A DNA stretch of 64,000 nt from Corythucha ciliata (GCA_038030265.1 CM075943.1:1798001-1862000); one strand, 5' to 3'; counted from the stretch's first letter, positions 11,164-20,640 are shown. Notes: generated by a model not told the origin, from the letters alone. Numbers and translations: made by a program.

Positions 11164-12175
11164 GGGGTCGGTCTTTTTGAGACAATATCGCTCCTATGGC
11201 ACAGTCTGAAGCGTCGGTTTCAACGGTGAACGGAGCTTCGTCGTCGATTGATGTAATCGTTGCCCGTGAAATTTCTTTTTTTAGTTCCTCAAAAACAATG
11301 AGCGTATCAGAATTCATGGGGAATATTTTGCAATCAGTAAGGAAACGATTTTTTTTAGAGAATTGAGGGATCCATCGCGCGCAGTGAGCGAACATACCGA
11401 CTGTCCGATGGAGAGATTTTGAATCGCTGGGGGGACTTAATTCAAGTAAAGGTTTGAGGCGATCGGGATCAGGTCGAACTTGCCTGTTTGAAATGTTGAA
11501 TCCGAGTAGGTTGATATTTTTCTGAGAAAAGGAGCATTTTTCCTCGTTTATGGTAAGCCCGTATTTTGTAGTGACTGCTAGGAAATCTTTCAGATTCTTA
11601 ACATCTTCCTCTTGTGTTCTTCCACATACTGTCACATCATCAAGATAGGCGAACGTGTCCAGGATGTTTTCTTTGTTTATTATGTTGTTAATCGTTCTCT
11701 GGAACGCAGCTACGCCATTGGTCACGCCGAAAGGAATTCGGTGGAAATGCCAAAGACGACCATCTGCCTCGAAGGCTGTGTAAATTTTGTCTTCATCCAA
11801 AATAGGAATTTGGTGGTAGGCACTCCTCAGGTCTATTGTACTAAACACGTCATACTTCGAAACTTTGTTTATTATTTCTTCAATTTTCGGCAACGGATAG
11901 GCATCAAGGAGAGTGAATTTGTTTTTAGTACGAGAGTAATCAATGACCATTGTTTTTTTTCTACTCCCGTTGGTCGACACGAGAACCTGTGCTCTCCACG
12001 GTGAATTTGATTCCTCTATAACGCCTTCTTTTACGAGACGCTCGACTTCCTGTTTGATGAAGGCTTGGTCATCAGTTGAGTAGGAACGAGATTTGACAGA
12101 AATTGGGTAGCAGTCTGGTGTTGGATGAGTGAACAATAGGGCACTGGGTCCACTTTTGCGGCAGCGAGAGAGCAA
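11087..12175 (-). CDS. Gypsy-B reverse transcriptase and start of RNase H
   Basis: 362 codons. RT copies element RNA into DNA. The order is a TFLL-type DAYPLPKIEEI motif, DVFSTIDLRSAYHQI with the first catalytic Asp, RIPFGV, and the active site as AYLDDVTV, then LGFNIS and the thumb. RNase H starts with VETDASDCAIG. The frame then breaks near 11160 and continues as 9872-11163. The upstream overlap with the gag/protease frame (12031-12175) lies in a different frame, as is common at gag-pol junctions. The ATG is simply the first in the frame. Confidence 0.85.
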   Translation of the reverse strand: MLSRCRKSGPSALLFTHPTPDCYPISVKSRSYSTDDQAFIKQEVERLVKEGVIEESNSPWRAQVLVSTNGSRKKTMVIDYSRTKNKFTLLDAYPLPKIEEIINKVSKYDVFSTIDLRSAYHQIPILDEDKIYTAFEADGRLWHFHRIPFGVTNGVAAFQRTINNIINKENILDTFAYLDDVTVCGRTQEEDVKNLKDFLAVTTKYGLTINEEKCSFSQKNINLLGFNISNRQVRPDPDRLKPLLELSPPSDSKSLHRTVGMFAHCARWIPQFSKKNRFLTDCKIFPMNSDTLIVFEELKKEISRATITSIDDEAPFTVETDASDCAIGAILSQKDRPLEFFSRTLSDSGQRLFSRKRSICQC

Positions 12176-12903
12176 ATCTTCAGCTCGTCCGAGTCGCCTC
12201 CGAATTCGACTTTTAACGCTGAGTGGAGACGGAGTAGATCATGCCCTAGGATGACATCGGAACAAAGACGAGGGAGGACAGTGATTTTGAAATTTTCGTA
12301 TAGTTTGTCTTGAATTTTCAAGGAAACGATACAATATCCTTTGATTTTCGTGGAAAACGAGAGGGAAGCCATGGTAACTTCGCCTGAAGAGGGGTATATT
12401 TTGAACTTGTATCGTTTAACAAATGAGTCGTCGATAAAACTTTCCGAACTTCCAGTGTCGATCAGAGCTGAAGTTGGTTTTCCATTCACTTCGATTTTCG
12501 TAACAAATTTTGACAGGCTCTTCGGACTCATCGATGCAAGTAATGAAGACACGTTCTTATTATTAGACGATGGTGATCTGCATACAGCTTTGTAGTGTCC
12601 CTTTTTCCCGCATTTGCCACACAACGCGTTTCGAGCTGGACACTTGGTTCTGAGATGACGATCGAATCCACAGAAATAGCATTTTTCGAGTTTCTTTACT
12701 GCAGCCATGGTGGGACTTTCTTCGAGATTTTCGTTATCGTTCGTAGAAATTGAGTTTAGAGTAGGGACGGACGATGAATTGTGGTAGAGGTACGATGCTG
12801 AATGTTTTTCTGCGAGTTCTAGAGCTCGAGCCTGTTCAGTTGCTTCGCTTAAGCTCAAATCAGAGTTTTCCAAAAGTCTTTGCCTCATACTTTGTGAATT
12901 CAA
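12031..12903 (-). CDS. Gypsy-B gag C-terminal part with zinc knuckles and protease
   Basis: 290 codons. Two zinc knuckles bind RNA: CYFCGFDRHLRTKC and CGKCGKKGHYKAVC (roughly residues 75-110). An aspartic protease follows, with the active site ALIDTGSS near residues 148-155 and a later DVILGHDLL segment. The natural start lies upstream, because coding similarity goes on beyond 12903 to 12964 in a broken frame. Confidence 0.8.
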   Translation of the reverse strand: MNSQSMRQRLLENSDLSLSEATEQARALELAEKHSASYLYHNSSSVPTLNSISTNDNENLEESPTMAAVKKLEKCYFCGFDRHLRTKCPARNALCGKCGKKGHYKAVCRSPSSNNKNVSSLLASMSPKSLSKFVTKIEVNGKPTSALIDTGSSESFIDDSFVKRYKFKIYPSSGEVTMASLSFSTKIKGYCIVSLKIQDKLYENFKITVLPRLCSDVILGHDLLRLHSALKVEFGGDSDELKICSLAAAKVDPVPYCSLIQHQTATQFLSNLVPTQLMTKPSSNRKSSVS

Positions 12904-12963
12904 ACCGCTGATGAAAGAGTCCCTAATAAAGTCGTTACGGTTCTGTTCTGCGGAATGATCATA

Positions 12964-13182
12964 TTAATCCTCCACTTCGGCTGCTGGAGAATTGTAAATT
13001 CTTTCTAGTGTGTTGACAGCCTTTTTAAAATTGCTTTCTTGATTTTTCTTGGTTTTTGTTCTTTTCGCCACTTTGGCACTTGTCGGACTCGTGAAATTGT
13101 TGCAACCGGACTCGTCCGATCGATCAGAGTCGTTCGGAATGTCCGTTTCGAGGACACCCGGGGGCTGGAACATTGAAGACAA
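12964..13182 (-). pseudogene. Gypsy-B gag N-terminal remnant
   Basis: 72 codons, with Ser/Thr- and Lys-rich sequence leading towards the gag frame at 12903. It is separated from that frame by a stop, so gag is broken here. No independent domain is visible; the assignment rests on position and strand. Confidence 0.45.
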
Positions 13183-13222
13183 ATCCTGAAATTAGAATTT
13201 TTTCCGTTGAAGTCTTAGGACG

Positions 13223-13359
13223 CTTTCACACTTGAGATTCCGGTATCCGATTCCCAATCGAGGACATTAGAAATACAATACGGCAAACGTGTTCATTCAC
13301 ACTTAAGATTCCGATATCGGATACTAAAAGTATGCGATTCCGGAATCTAAGTGTGAAGG
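13223..13359. mobile_element. Small MITE-like inverted repeat
   Basis: Left CTTTCACACTTGAGATTCCGG and right GGAATCTAAGTGTGAAGG are inverted copies. A third, internal copy of TTCACACTTAAGATTCCG lies near 13294. No clear target duplication. Confidence 0.55.
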
Positions 13360-13819
13360 AGGGCCTTGACTGTGGTGTATTGAAGACGCCAAATAAGAAA
13401 TAACATTATCTCGTCATAGCGACCGCACTTGCGGAATTTTTTCACGACAACTCAGAATAGGCCTGCTCTGTCTGGTGAGCCGGATTTTTCCGGGTCTGGT
13501 TGATTGGTGGGCGGGGGCGGGGATCGTAGTGCAGTGGCACTTCCCATTCCGGCGATGGGTGGTCCATCGGCACCGTACTTGGCTCCATTGCGGCGGTTCA
13601 TCTTCAGTTTTGAAGTTTTGATAATTGTGGGCCTGAGGTCGAAATGAAGACAAGACAGCACATTCGGTGCAATCGTTTGGTGGTTTTAGACTCCAACAAC
13701 TGTCTAGTTATTTTTTTAAAATAGATAACATTATGATGATCATAATAAAACATATTAATAACAAAAACAATCATAATTATCTCAAGGAAAATATTTATTG
13801 TGTGTACCACATTTTCAAA
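13360..13819. other. Interior of TTAA element, no recognised gene
   Basis: 13414-13661 has overlapping short frames on the minus strand, with a Pro-rich stretch in two of them, but no known motif. They may be the start of Gypsy-B or remains of the host transposon. Confidence 0.35.
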
Positions 13820-13965
13820 ATATGGTTCACACTAGGCTACTAATAGCGCGCTACCAGTAGCAAACTACTAAAGGTAAGCTACTAGTAGCTTTCGGGTGAG
13901 GGAAACTCGTTCACATTAGGCTACTACAATGCGCTACTACTAGTGAGCTACTTCGTAAGCTTGAA
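13820..13965. repeat. Internal copy of the TTAA-element end repeats
   Basis: Contains TTCACACTAGGCTACTA and, 80 bp later, TTCACATTAGGCTACTA, plus several CTACTAGTAG words, like the terminal repeats at 6481 and 15226. It may mark the end of a second, overlapping copy of the same family. Confidence 0.55.
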
Positions 13966-14934
13966 ATATCGAAGCGAAACTTTTTGGTATTTCTTGTAAT
14001 TTCTGTTTGCTAATAAATTTACTGGCCGCGACTAAAGTCGAGCATGCTCAACTCGGTGCTACTGTCTGAGCGGGAGTTTTTGCTTCTGTACTCAATTGCT
14101 CGTATGCTCACGGGAGAGAACAAAGAATATTATAATTTTTTCTCGTGATGGCAATTTTAATTGAAATGTCCCTTCCTCTTGATTTTTTTGGAGGGGGGGG
14201 GGTGTCGGCAAAGTTTGAAGTGGTCTCAGGACAACATAAATTTTGTTTTTTATAATTTTCCGTCGCCTGCACGTGGGAACGGGCGGGCGTCACGTTGCCT
14301 GATTATTTGAAAAGAGACGTCCTAGGCCGCATTAGTACACAAGTCTGAACAAAGTGGGAGTAATGAAAAATCCAGATCATTTATTAGAAGCGCGATTGGT
14401 ATCTGCTTAGGAAGTTTTCTGTGCTCTAGGCTGGGAGTTTACCGCGACGCAAGGGCTCACACCAGAGCTAGTTGGACGAAAAAACCCGAGCGATACGTCG
14501 CTATGAAATTTTATTTAGTACGAGACCAAGATTTCGATGTTTTTACATAATCGTCAATCGCACAGTTGACGTCAGCACCTAATCCACAATCACAAAAAGT
14601 TCTTCAACATTTTCTCCTGTGATTCTTAATTTATGTCGAAGAACTCGCGGGATGCCATTATCCCGATCATTCTCTAGTTACTTCCTGCAACAGAACGGAA
14701 TACTCTCCAAACGCTTTTCATTGGTAGAGCCACTCCGTCACCCACTTTCGTCTGCAGCTTGCGCCCCAACTTCTGCTCGTACAGGCCTTCTGCTGATCAC
14801 TCTCTGGACGCAATTCAAATCAAACGAATTCTTCTGTGGCTGGACCGGGGTTGGCAATGTTCAACTCGGAGTTTAAAAAATTATCGGACAAACTACGGTG
14901 AAAACCGCTCCCCGGTCGCGTTAAAAACTGTATT
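13966..14934. other. Interior of TTAA element, no recognised gene
   Basis: Frames on both strands are short and interrupted. No transposase motif could be recognised. Confidence 0.4.
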
Positions 14935-15226
14935 TTTTGTCGTTATTTCCATGGTTATTTCTGCTCAAGTCGATAATTATTATTGCTGAAGCCCAACTTG
15001 AATAATAAAAGAAGCTTACTAGCTTCGTACAACCATTTTTTAGACATTTTAAAATGAGCTACTACAGACAATCCGCTAATAAAGTTGGAAATTTTCACCT
15101 TTAGTAGCTCGGTAGCTGCTACTGAATAGTAGCCGATACTGAGTGTTCACATTGCGCTACTAGTGCAGCTACTAGTAGCTTCCTGCTAGTAGCGCGCTAC
15201 TAGTAGCCTAATGTGAACGGGCGGGC
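14935..15226 (-). repeat. Right terminal inverted repeat of the TTAA element
   Basis: Inverted partner of 6481-6735, longer by extra CTACTAGTAGC words next to the end. Confidence 0.7.
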
Positions 15227-15230
15227 TTAA

Positions 15231-16036
15231 CTGAATAATTACTGTGGACGCATTTGAAGTTGATAATTTTGCTATTTCTATGAATTTTGAAAAATAATCA
15301 ATGACGACTAAATATTGGTAATTGTCAAAGTGGCAGAGATCAGCACCTAATTTTTCCCAAGGTAACTTAGGTATTTCATGAGGCAAAAGTGGCTCGGACT
15401 TGTTCCTTGGTCGTGATTTAACACAAATGGGGCATTGACTGACTCTATTTTCTATTTCAGAGTTCATGTTAGGCCAAAACACTGATCCACGGGCTAATTT
15501 TTTTGGTTTTGGTAACTCCTTGATGACCTTCATGTAATTTTGACAATATTTCTGATTTTAACGTTCGGGGGACAATAAGACTTTGAGCTTTGAACAATAA
15601 ACCGTCACAAAAGTGAATTTCATCTTGAAAATTCCAGTATGGCTTTAGGGACTCGGGGACTGCTTTTTTTGAGGAAGGCCATTTTTCATTACAATATTTA
15701 ATATTGCCGCTTTTTCTTGACGAAAAGTATTTTTCTTTTCTTCAGACATGGACAGGGTTGAGATTAAAAGATTGACATGGAGTTGAATTTCGTTGTCTAT
15801 GGGGTTGGAGCTGTCGTGCCAAAGTGCCCGATATGGACATTTTATTGCCCGGGACGTAGATTACAATTAAATGGTAAATTTGTAGAGGCAACATCATTCG
15901 TTGAAGACATCGGCTAACGGTTTTTTGAACAATGTGACTAGGGGCTTGTGGTCTGTCATGACCTTGACAGTGATTTTACCGCGAACGGGTATGTTATCCC
16001 GCGTGAAGTTTAATAACCTACCTTCAAATGGCGTGA
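15231..16036 (-). pseudogene. Gypsy-A RNase H remnant and integrase N-terminal part
   Basis: From right to left on the minus strand: a TDHKPLV motif and neighbouring residues of RNase H, a degenerate stretch with stops, then a clean frame from 15533. That frame carries a retroelement zinc-binding motif (CPICVKSR) and the start of the integrase core (KLGADLCHFDNYQYLVVIDY with the first catalytic Asp). It ends at the TTAA insertion. The whole RT core that should precede RNase H is missing. Confidence 0.8.
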
Positions 16037-16280
16037 TTAATGAATGCGAAAGACCAATTTTTTTAAGGTATTGTATGACATGTCACTAACCATTGCACCC
16101 GTATCTAATAAAACTGAAAATTTGACATTATTTATGCTTAGATCTGCAAACCATGATGAGCTCACTGTGTCAGTTGAAAGAGTTCTGACAAAATAGTATT
16201 GATGAGACGGAGAATTCGACGGGGACATGACAGCTGTTTCAGCGGCGATAGATTTTCTTGACGACGATCCGCAAACCTTC
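16037..16280 (-). pseudogene. Gypsy-A zinc knuckle and protease remnant
   Basis: A Cys/His knuckle (C-R-R-K-I-G-H-Y-A-K-V-C, near 16258-16310) is followed by an aspartic protease motif FSVLLDTGAMVSDMS in the frame ending at 16037. The rest of the protease is short and passes straight into RNase H-like sequence, consistent with an internal deletion. Confidence 0.7.
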
Positions 16281-16290
16281 GCATAATGAC

Positions 16291-16878
16291 CTATTTTACG
16301 ACAGTGGCGACATTGAACACCCTGAGCTGGTCATTTAAAACGGTGAACTTGACCGCAGTTTCGCAAATGAATAAGTCCATAACGAGAGACTCTCTGAGTG
16401 GGCCCAATTCACACTCATGGCTCAAAAGATGGAGGTCAGTCAAAAATGAATCGACATCCTTGTCCCTCTGCTGGCGAGTAAGGAGTTTATGACGTGCCAT
16501 TGTAAGATTTTTCCGAGGTACAAAATGGTTTTCAAACTTGTTGACTAATATTTTATACGTGACGTTCGACAAAGTTAGATTGAAGGAGTTGAAAATTTCG
16601 ACACCTCGTGGGCCAATAAAATGTAAGAGAAGCGCAACTAACCGGTTTTCGGGCTGCGTTGACAAATCGCTTGCCCTGAGCAATAACTCGAACGACTGTA
16701 ACCACTTCGTCCAGGCTACAGACCGGTTCCCGTCGAAGATCATCGGGGGGACGGGCGCCGTGCTTAAATTTAAGGTGGGTGTATGAGCAGGCTTCACCAC
16801 GGTCCTTGAAGTTGACGACGTTTGTTGCTGGGCTTGTAGTGGTGGTGGATCTTGACCGGTTCTTACATCCTGGTCCAT
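16291..16878 (-). CDS. Gypsy-A gag
   Basis: 195 codons from an ATG 139 bp inside the 5' LTR. A Pro/Gln/Thr-rich N-terminus is followed by a retrotransposon capsid-like region (WTKWLQSFELLLRA, VALLLHFIGPRG, FVPRKNLTMARHKL, then a helix-rich end). The capsid packages element RNA. The frame ends just before the zinc-knuckle sequence, so the knuckle is in another frame or the gene is broken there. Confidence 0.8.
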   Translation of the reverse strand: MDQDVRTGQDPPPLQAQQQTSSTSRTVVKPAHTPTLNLSTAPVPPMIFDGNRSVAWTKWLQSFELLLRASDLSTQPENRLVALLLHFIGPRGVEIFNSFNLTLSNVTYKILVNKFENHFVPRKNLTMARHKLLTRQQRDKDVDSFLTDLHLLSHECELGPLRESLVMDLFICETAVKFTVLNDQLRVFNVATVVK

Positions 16879-17016
16879 TATGTCGAGTTTTTTCGTTTTT
16901 CAAGTTCCACGTGGCGAGAACAGAAGACAAAAATTTACGGCGAAGACGAGAATTTCACGACTAGTTTTTCACCGACCTAATACCAAAAATGGCTTTAACT
17001 TTTACTTCTGACACCA

Positions 17017-17213
17017 TGTTTTATATTTTGGGTCTATTAATCGGTAAATTAATAAGACGTTTGGGCGACAAGGCTTTTATATCAAGTCCTTCTCTGGACC
17101 GACATGTTCCAATGCCATCTTTGCTGGAGGGGGGAGGGCTTTACAGTATAGCCAACATTTGGGCTAATTAATAATTATTGAACTTAATGTAGTGACGTCA
17201 CAAGTATACAACA
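17017..17213 (-). repeat. 5' LTR of Gypsy-A
   Basis: Partner of 5748-5944 with the same ends and length. On the minus strand it is followed at once by TGGTGTCAGAAGT, the expected position for a tRNA primer-binding site. Confidence 0.9.
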
Positions 17214-17360
17214 TGTACCACCCTCCTATTCATTATATTGAATTTTCATATTCCTGGCCTATTGACGTCTTTCATAAACAGATCAGCGCTCTTGCCGAGC
17301 TAATATGAACTAACAATCTGGGGTAACATTTGACCGCTGTCAGTTCCTTTGTATTGTTTA

Positions 17361-18154
17361 CAGGTGGTATCGACTGGCGGCCATTTTACCACTTTTTACT
17401 TATCAGATAAGCACTGAGTGCTCGGTTTCTGTTGATAGTTTTTAGTGCATTTCATTTTTTTAAAGTTCCTGTTTAATTTCGAGTTCGAGACGCTGCAGGC
17501 TTTCTAACAGGGTTCGGTACGTCAATTTGTGCCGTTCACACGTATTCGTCCGAGTGCAAAAAGGTCATAAGTTTGATTTTCGGACTTTCTTCGCTATTAC
17601 TTCACATTTATGTCCGAAAACTAAAGAACTGAGTGTAAAAACGTCGAGCTTAGTGGCTTTCACTAATTTGTATATTCTCTAATATTGTATAGAGCTCAGC
17701 GTACCAAGTTTCCTCATAATTCGAAATTTATTTCTACTGAGAAAAGCTTGATGGCACCATTGGAGAAAACATTAAAGGACTTAGCTTTTAACAAGTGTTT
17801 TTTTCACACTGCAATATTTTTTTATTTGATGCTCCACTTCTCGTATTTTCGATTACTCCGAGAAATGCACGAAGCTCAGCATTTCACGCTCAGTTCTTTA
17901 ATTTTGGGACATTGAAGGGCGTCCGAATGACACACACGTTTGCCCTGTTTGTACTTATTGGACGAACACTTCTGAATGCCAAAAGTCCGCGTACCGAACC
18001 CAGTTAGAAAGCCTATAAAGTCACGGACGCGAAAATAGGCATCAGGAACGTTAAAAAAATGAAATGCACTAAAAACTATTAACATAAACGGAGAACTCAG
18101 TGCTTATCTGATAAATAAAAAAGTGGTAAGATAGCCGCCAGTCGATACCACCTA
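17361..18154. mobile_element. Palindromic DNA element of 794 bp
   Basis: Left CAGGTGGTATCGACTGGCGG and right CCGCCAGTCGATACCACCTA are inverted. Inverted similarity continues inwards almost to the centre, for example the GTGCATTTCATTTTTTTAA arm and the GGGTTCGGTACG/CGTACCGAACCC pair. TA stands outside both ends, compatible with a TA target duplication as in Tc1/mariner elements. The open frames inside are short and carry no transposase motif. Confidence 0.7.
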
Positions 18155-18589
18155 TAGTGGTAGTGAGAATCAGAATCAGAAAGAAAATTAGTGGAGTAAA
18201 TCCAATTGAAAATTGAAGAATATCCCAGGAGGTCGTTTCACTTAGTCGTCACATGAGCGCTGGTGTATTTATGAAAGATGCTAATAATATGATAATAATT
18301 ATCACTTGAACGTAGAGAGGTTATTTCGGTGAAATTGCAATTGTATGATGCTACCATCACACACACACTCGCTCCCCACACCCATTTTAATCTCCAGAAA
18401 CCGATTATTGTAGAACGCGATAATTGTTCTTTCGTTAATTGTTCAAGGGGTTTTCATAAAAGTTTGAACGGAGATATAATTTCTAGGGGGAACAGGGGGG
18501 GGGGGAGGATTCTTGGAAATGGAATTTCGGCGCAGCATGTCAACCTTCTTTGTCTAATACCATCTTAAACACATAATAGAGTTATACAG

Positions 18590-18615
<26 letters not shown>
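18590..18615 (+). repeat. (CT)n microsatellite
   Basis: A 26-bp run of CT dinucleotides. Confidence 0.9.
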
Positions 18616-18620
<5 letters not shown>

Positions 18621-18984
18621 AAGGAACAGGATCTAGAAAATTGAGAGACCCTTTAGGATAAAGCATTTTAGGCTTAGGGAAGAAAGTTTTGTCCCCCATC
18701 ACCATGCCTGTCCTGTAAAAGCCTACGGACTTCCATTATTATCCTTGAAGAATCTTTTTGATAGCGGGACCTTTTTTTTCTGAACTTGCTGTCATTGGAT
18801 TCCGTTTTTTCACTTCTTAAAACTCTGAATTCAATTTCTCAGGTTTAAAATCAAAAAATAGAGTAGAATGATGCGTTCATTTGTATACAGTACAGCAATT
18901 ACTTCAAAGGCGTACAATACTCATAACGGATTTTAAACACAATTTGATTCACGCGTGAAAGCCCTATAAAAAATACCAACCTTG

Positions 18985-19713
18985 GCATGGGCTTAACCTG
19001 CTCTTAGAGTGGGCGGCTTTTCGCATGCCTTAACCTTCGTTAATTTCGCACCATCTCTGTTCCAAAAAACTGTGGATAGCATTTTGGCTGGCATAGATAA
19101 CGTTTCGTGTTTTCTCGATGACATAATTATAACAGGGAAAACCTCGGCGGAACATATGACCTGTCTACGAGACGTTTTAAGGAGATTAAAAGGAAGTGGA
19201 CTAAAAGTCAAACCAGAAAAATGTAAGTGGCTCCAGGACTCAATAGTATATTTGGGTCATCGGTTTGACCAAGAAGGTATTCACCCAACGGAAGATCACG
19301 TAAAAGCCATCAAGGATATGCCATCTCCCACCAATGTGACAGAATTGAAATCATTTTTGGGCGCTATCAACTTTTACGGTAAGTTCTTACCGAATTTACA
19401 ACCTGAGTGCTACGAGCTACATGCCTTGTGTCGCAAAGGAATGCGTTGGGTGTGGTCTAACACCCATGAAAAGACCTTCAACGAGCTGAAGGAAAAACTG
19501 TGTTCTCCGCAGACACTGGTTCATTATAAGGAGGATTTACCTCTGGTCCTTTCGGCTGACGCAAGTGAAGCTGGAATGGGCGCCGTTTTAGCAAATAGGT
19601 ATCCGGACGGAAGCGAAAGACCAATAGCTTTCGCATCACGAATTTTTAACAAAAGTGAGTCACGTTACTCGTCGATTGACCGCGAAGCATTAGCGCTGAT
19701 CTTCGCAGTTTCC
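18985..19713 (+). pseudogene. Gypsy fragment: RT palm/thumb and RNase H start
   Basis: Plus-strand sequence begins within RT, with the active site as CFLDDIIITG, then VYLGHRFDQEGIHP, the thumb motif LKSFLGAINFYGKFLP, a tether, and RNase H SADASEAGMGAVLA ending at REALALIFAVS. The RT fingers and integrase are absent, and no LTRs are seen. The frame runs unbroken into Harbinger sequence at about 19714, so a single 249-codon frame (19009-19758) is a chimera of two unrelated transposons. Confidence 0.85.
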
Positions 19714-20640
19714 AACTTGCCTCATTGCATTGGTTCAGTCGACGCCAAACATATTTGAGTGAAATGTTTCAAAATGCGGGATCCCGAAACATTAATTACA
19801 AAGGGTTCTTTTCAATCGTGCTCATGGCTGTGGCGTGTTCACTCTAATTGATGTTGGAGATCTCGGACGAAACAGTGATAGGGCTGCAGTTCGCCATTCC
19901 TATTTTGGAAAACTAATAAGAGAAGGAAAGTTGGATATTCCGAAGCCTGCTTGTATTCCGGGAAGCAGTGACGACGAAAAGTTTCCATGCTATTTTTTGG
20001 GGGATGTAGAGTTCCCATTGCTACCATATTTAATGCGGCCTTTCCCCAAAAAAGTGCTGAACGATGCAAAAATAATTTTTAATTATCGACTCTCAAGAGG
20101 GCGGAAAAGTGTTGAATGCGCATTCGGAATGTTAACTTCAAAATTTAGACTGTTCGAGATAGCCCAATCTGCTGTAACGAAAAAAAAGCTATAGCCATTG
20201 TCAAAGCTACTAGTGCACTGCACAATTTTATCCGTTCTCGCCAAGGAAAAATTCAAGAACCTTCATACCCGACGGGAGTACACCATGGAAGTAGGAACAA
20301 GTGGAGAGAGAGAAAGGCTTTTTTAATGTAGAAACATGTGAAGCCGGTTTTTCCGCCATTACACACCCACTGTTATCATTCACCTTGAGAGGACGGGAGG
20401 GGAATTTATTACTTTTTCACTGTTCAAGTATCAAATTGTCAATGTTTTTGTTCGGTGAGGCCTGATAACAGATGGTGTGTAGTAATGGCGACCGGCTTCA
20501 CGAAAAATGCGTTTCACTCCCTCCACTTGTTCCTACCTCCACGGAGTACACAGTACACTTGACGAAAACCGTTCTCAACCATACGCTAATTATGATGGAA
20601 TAAGTTGGGAAACTACTTTTTGAGCCAATAGGGGAAAATT
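19714..20640 (+). pseudogene. PIF/Harbinger transposase (HARBI1-like), DDE nuclease remnant
   Basis: Starts at NLPHCIGSVDAKHI, which holds the first catalytic Asp of the DDE_Tnp_4 domain. A stop and two frameshifts follow, then the frame 19835-20194 gives TLIDVGDLGRNSD with the second Asp, FPLLPYLMRPFP, and NYRLSRGRKSVECAFGMLTS, where the Glu of SVECAFG fits the third acidic residue. ALHNFIRSR follows. An MITE (20284-20543) interrupts the C-terminus. The N-terminal part is missing. Harbinger transposases cut and paste their own DNA; this copy is dead. Confidence 0.85.
20284..20543. mobile_element. hAT-like MITE with 8-bp target duplication
   Basis: Ends CATGGAAGTAGGAACAAGTGG and, inverted, CGTGGAGGTAGGAACAAGTGG. 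GAGTACAC lies directly outside both ends (20276-20283 and 20544-20551). An 8-bp duplication is typical of hAT elements. A second inverted pair (GTGAAGCCGGTTTTTCCGCC and partner) lies inside. No coding capacity. Confidence 0.8.

Larger units (their letters stand above)
6890..13182 (-). mobile_element. Gypsy-B: Ty3/gypsy retrotransposon inside the TTAA element
   Basis: Minus-strand gag, protease, RT, RNase H and integrase run from 13182 to 7005, interrupted by the Foldback-like element at 7117-9862. After the pol stop (7005-7007) comes a purine-rich GGGGAAGAA and then sequence that could be a 3' LTR with an AATAAA signal near 6892-6897. I could not find a matching 5' LTR on the right, so both outer limits are approximate. 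Confidence 0.8.
6481..15226. mobile_element. TTAA-flanked DNA transposon with long terminal inverted repeats
   Basis: Flanked by TTAA at 6477-6480 and 15227-15230. The ends are inverted copies: left GCCCCGTTCACATTAG, right (reverse complement) GCCCGCCCGTTCACATTAG, followed on both sides by many CTACTAGTAGC-like words. Similarity continues for about 250-290 bp, for example the shared AGAAATAACCATGGAAAT at 6690-6710 and 14945-14970. TTAA duplication is known for piggyBac and Kolobok transposons. I found no transposase, so the family is undecided. Most of the interior is the nested Gypsy-B. Confidence 0.75.
5748..17213 (-). mobile_element. Gypsy-A: Ty3/gypsy LTR retrotransposon, internally deleted and split
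   Basis: Two 197-bp LTRs bound the element. On the minus strand the order is 5' LTR (17213-17017), primer-binding site starting TGGTGTCAGAAGT directly inside the LTR, gag, protease, an RNase H remnant, integrase, 3' LTR (5944-5748). The reverse transcriptase core is absent: sequence passes from the protease region to an RNase H-like TDHKPLV motif. Integrase is split at 6480/15227 by a TTAA-flanked transposon, and the segment with its second catalytic Asp is also missing. Flanks TGTGC (left) and TGTAC (right) may be a 5-bp target duplication with one change. The element cannot be autonomous. Confidence 0.9.

Noticed and set aside
13414..13661. Pro-rich frames as the transposase start of the TTAA element
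   Set aside because: No DDE-type motif or continuation; left as unassigned.
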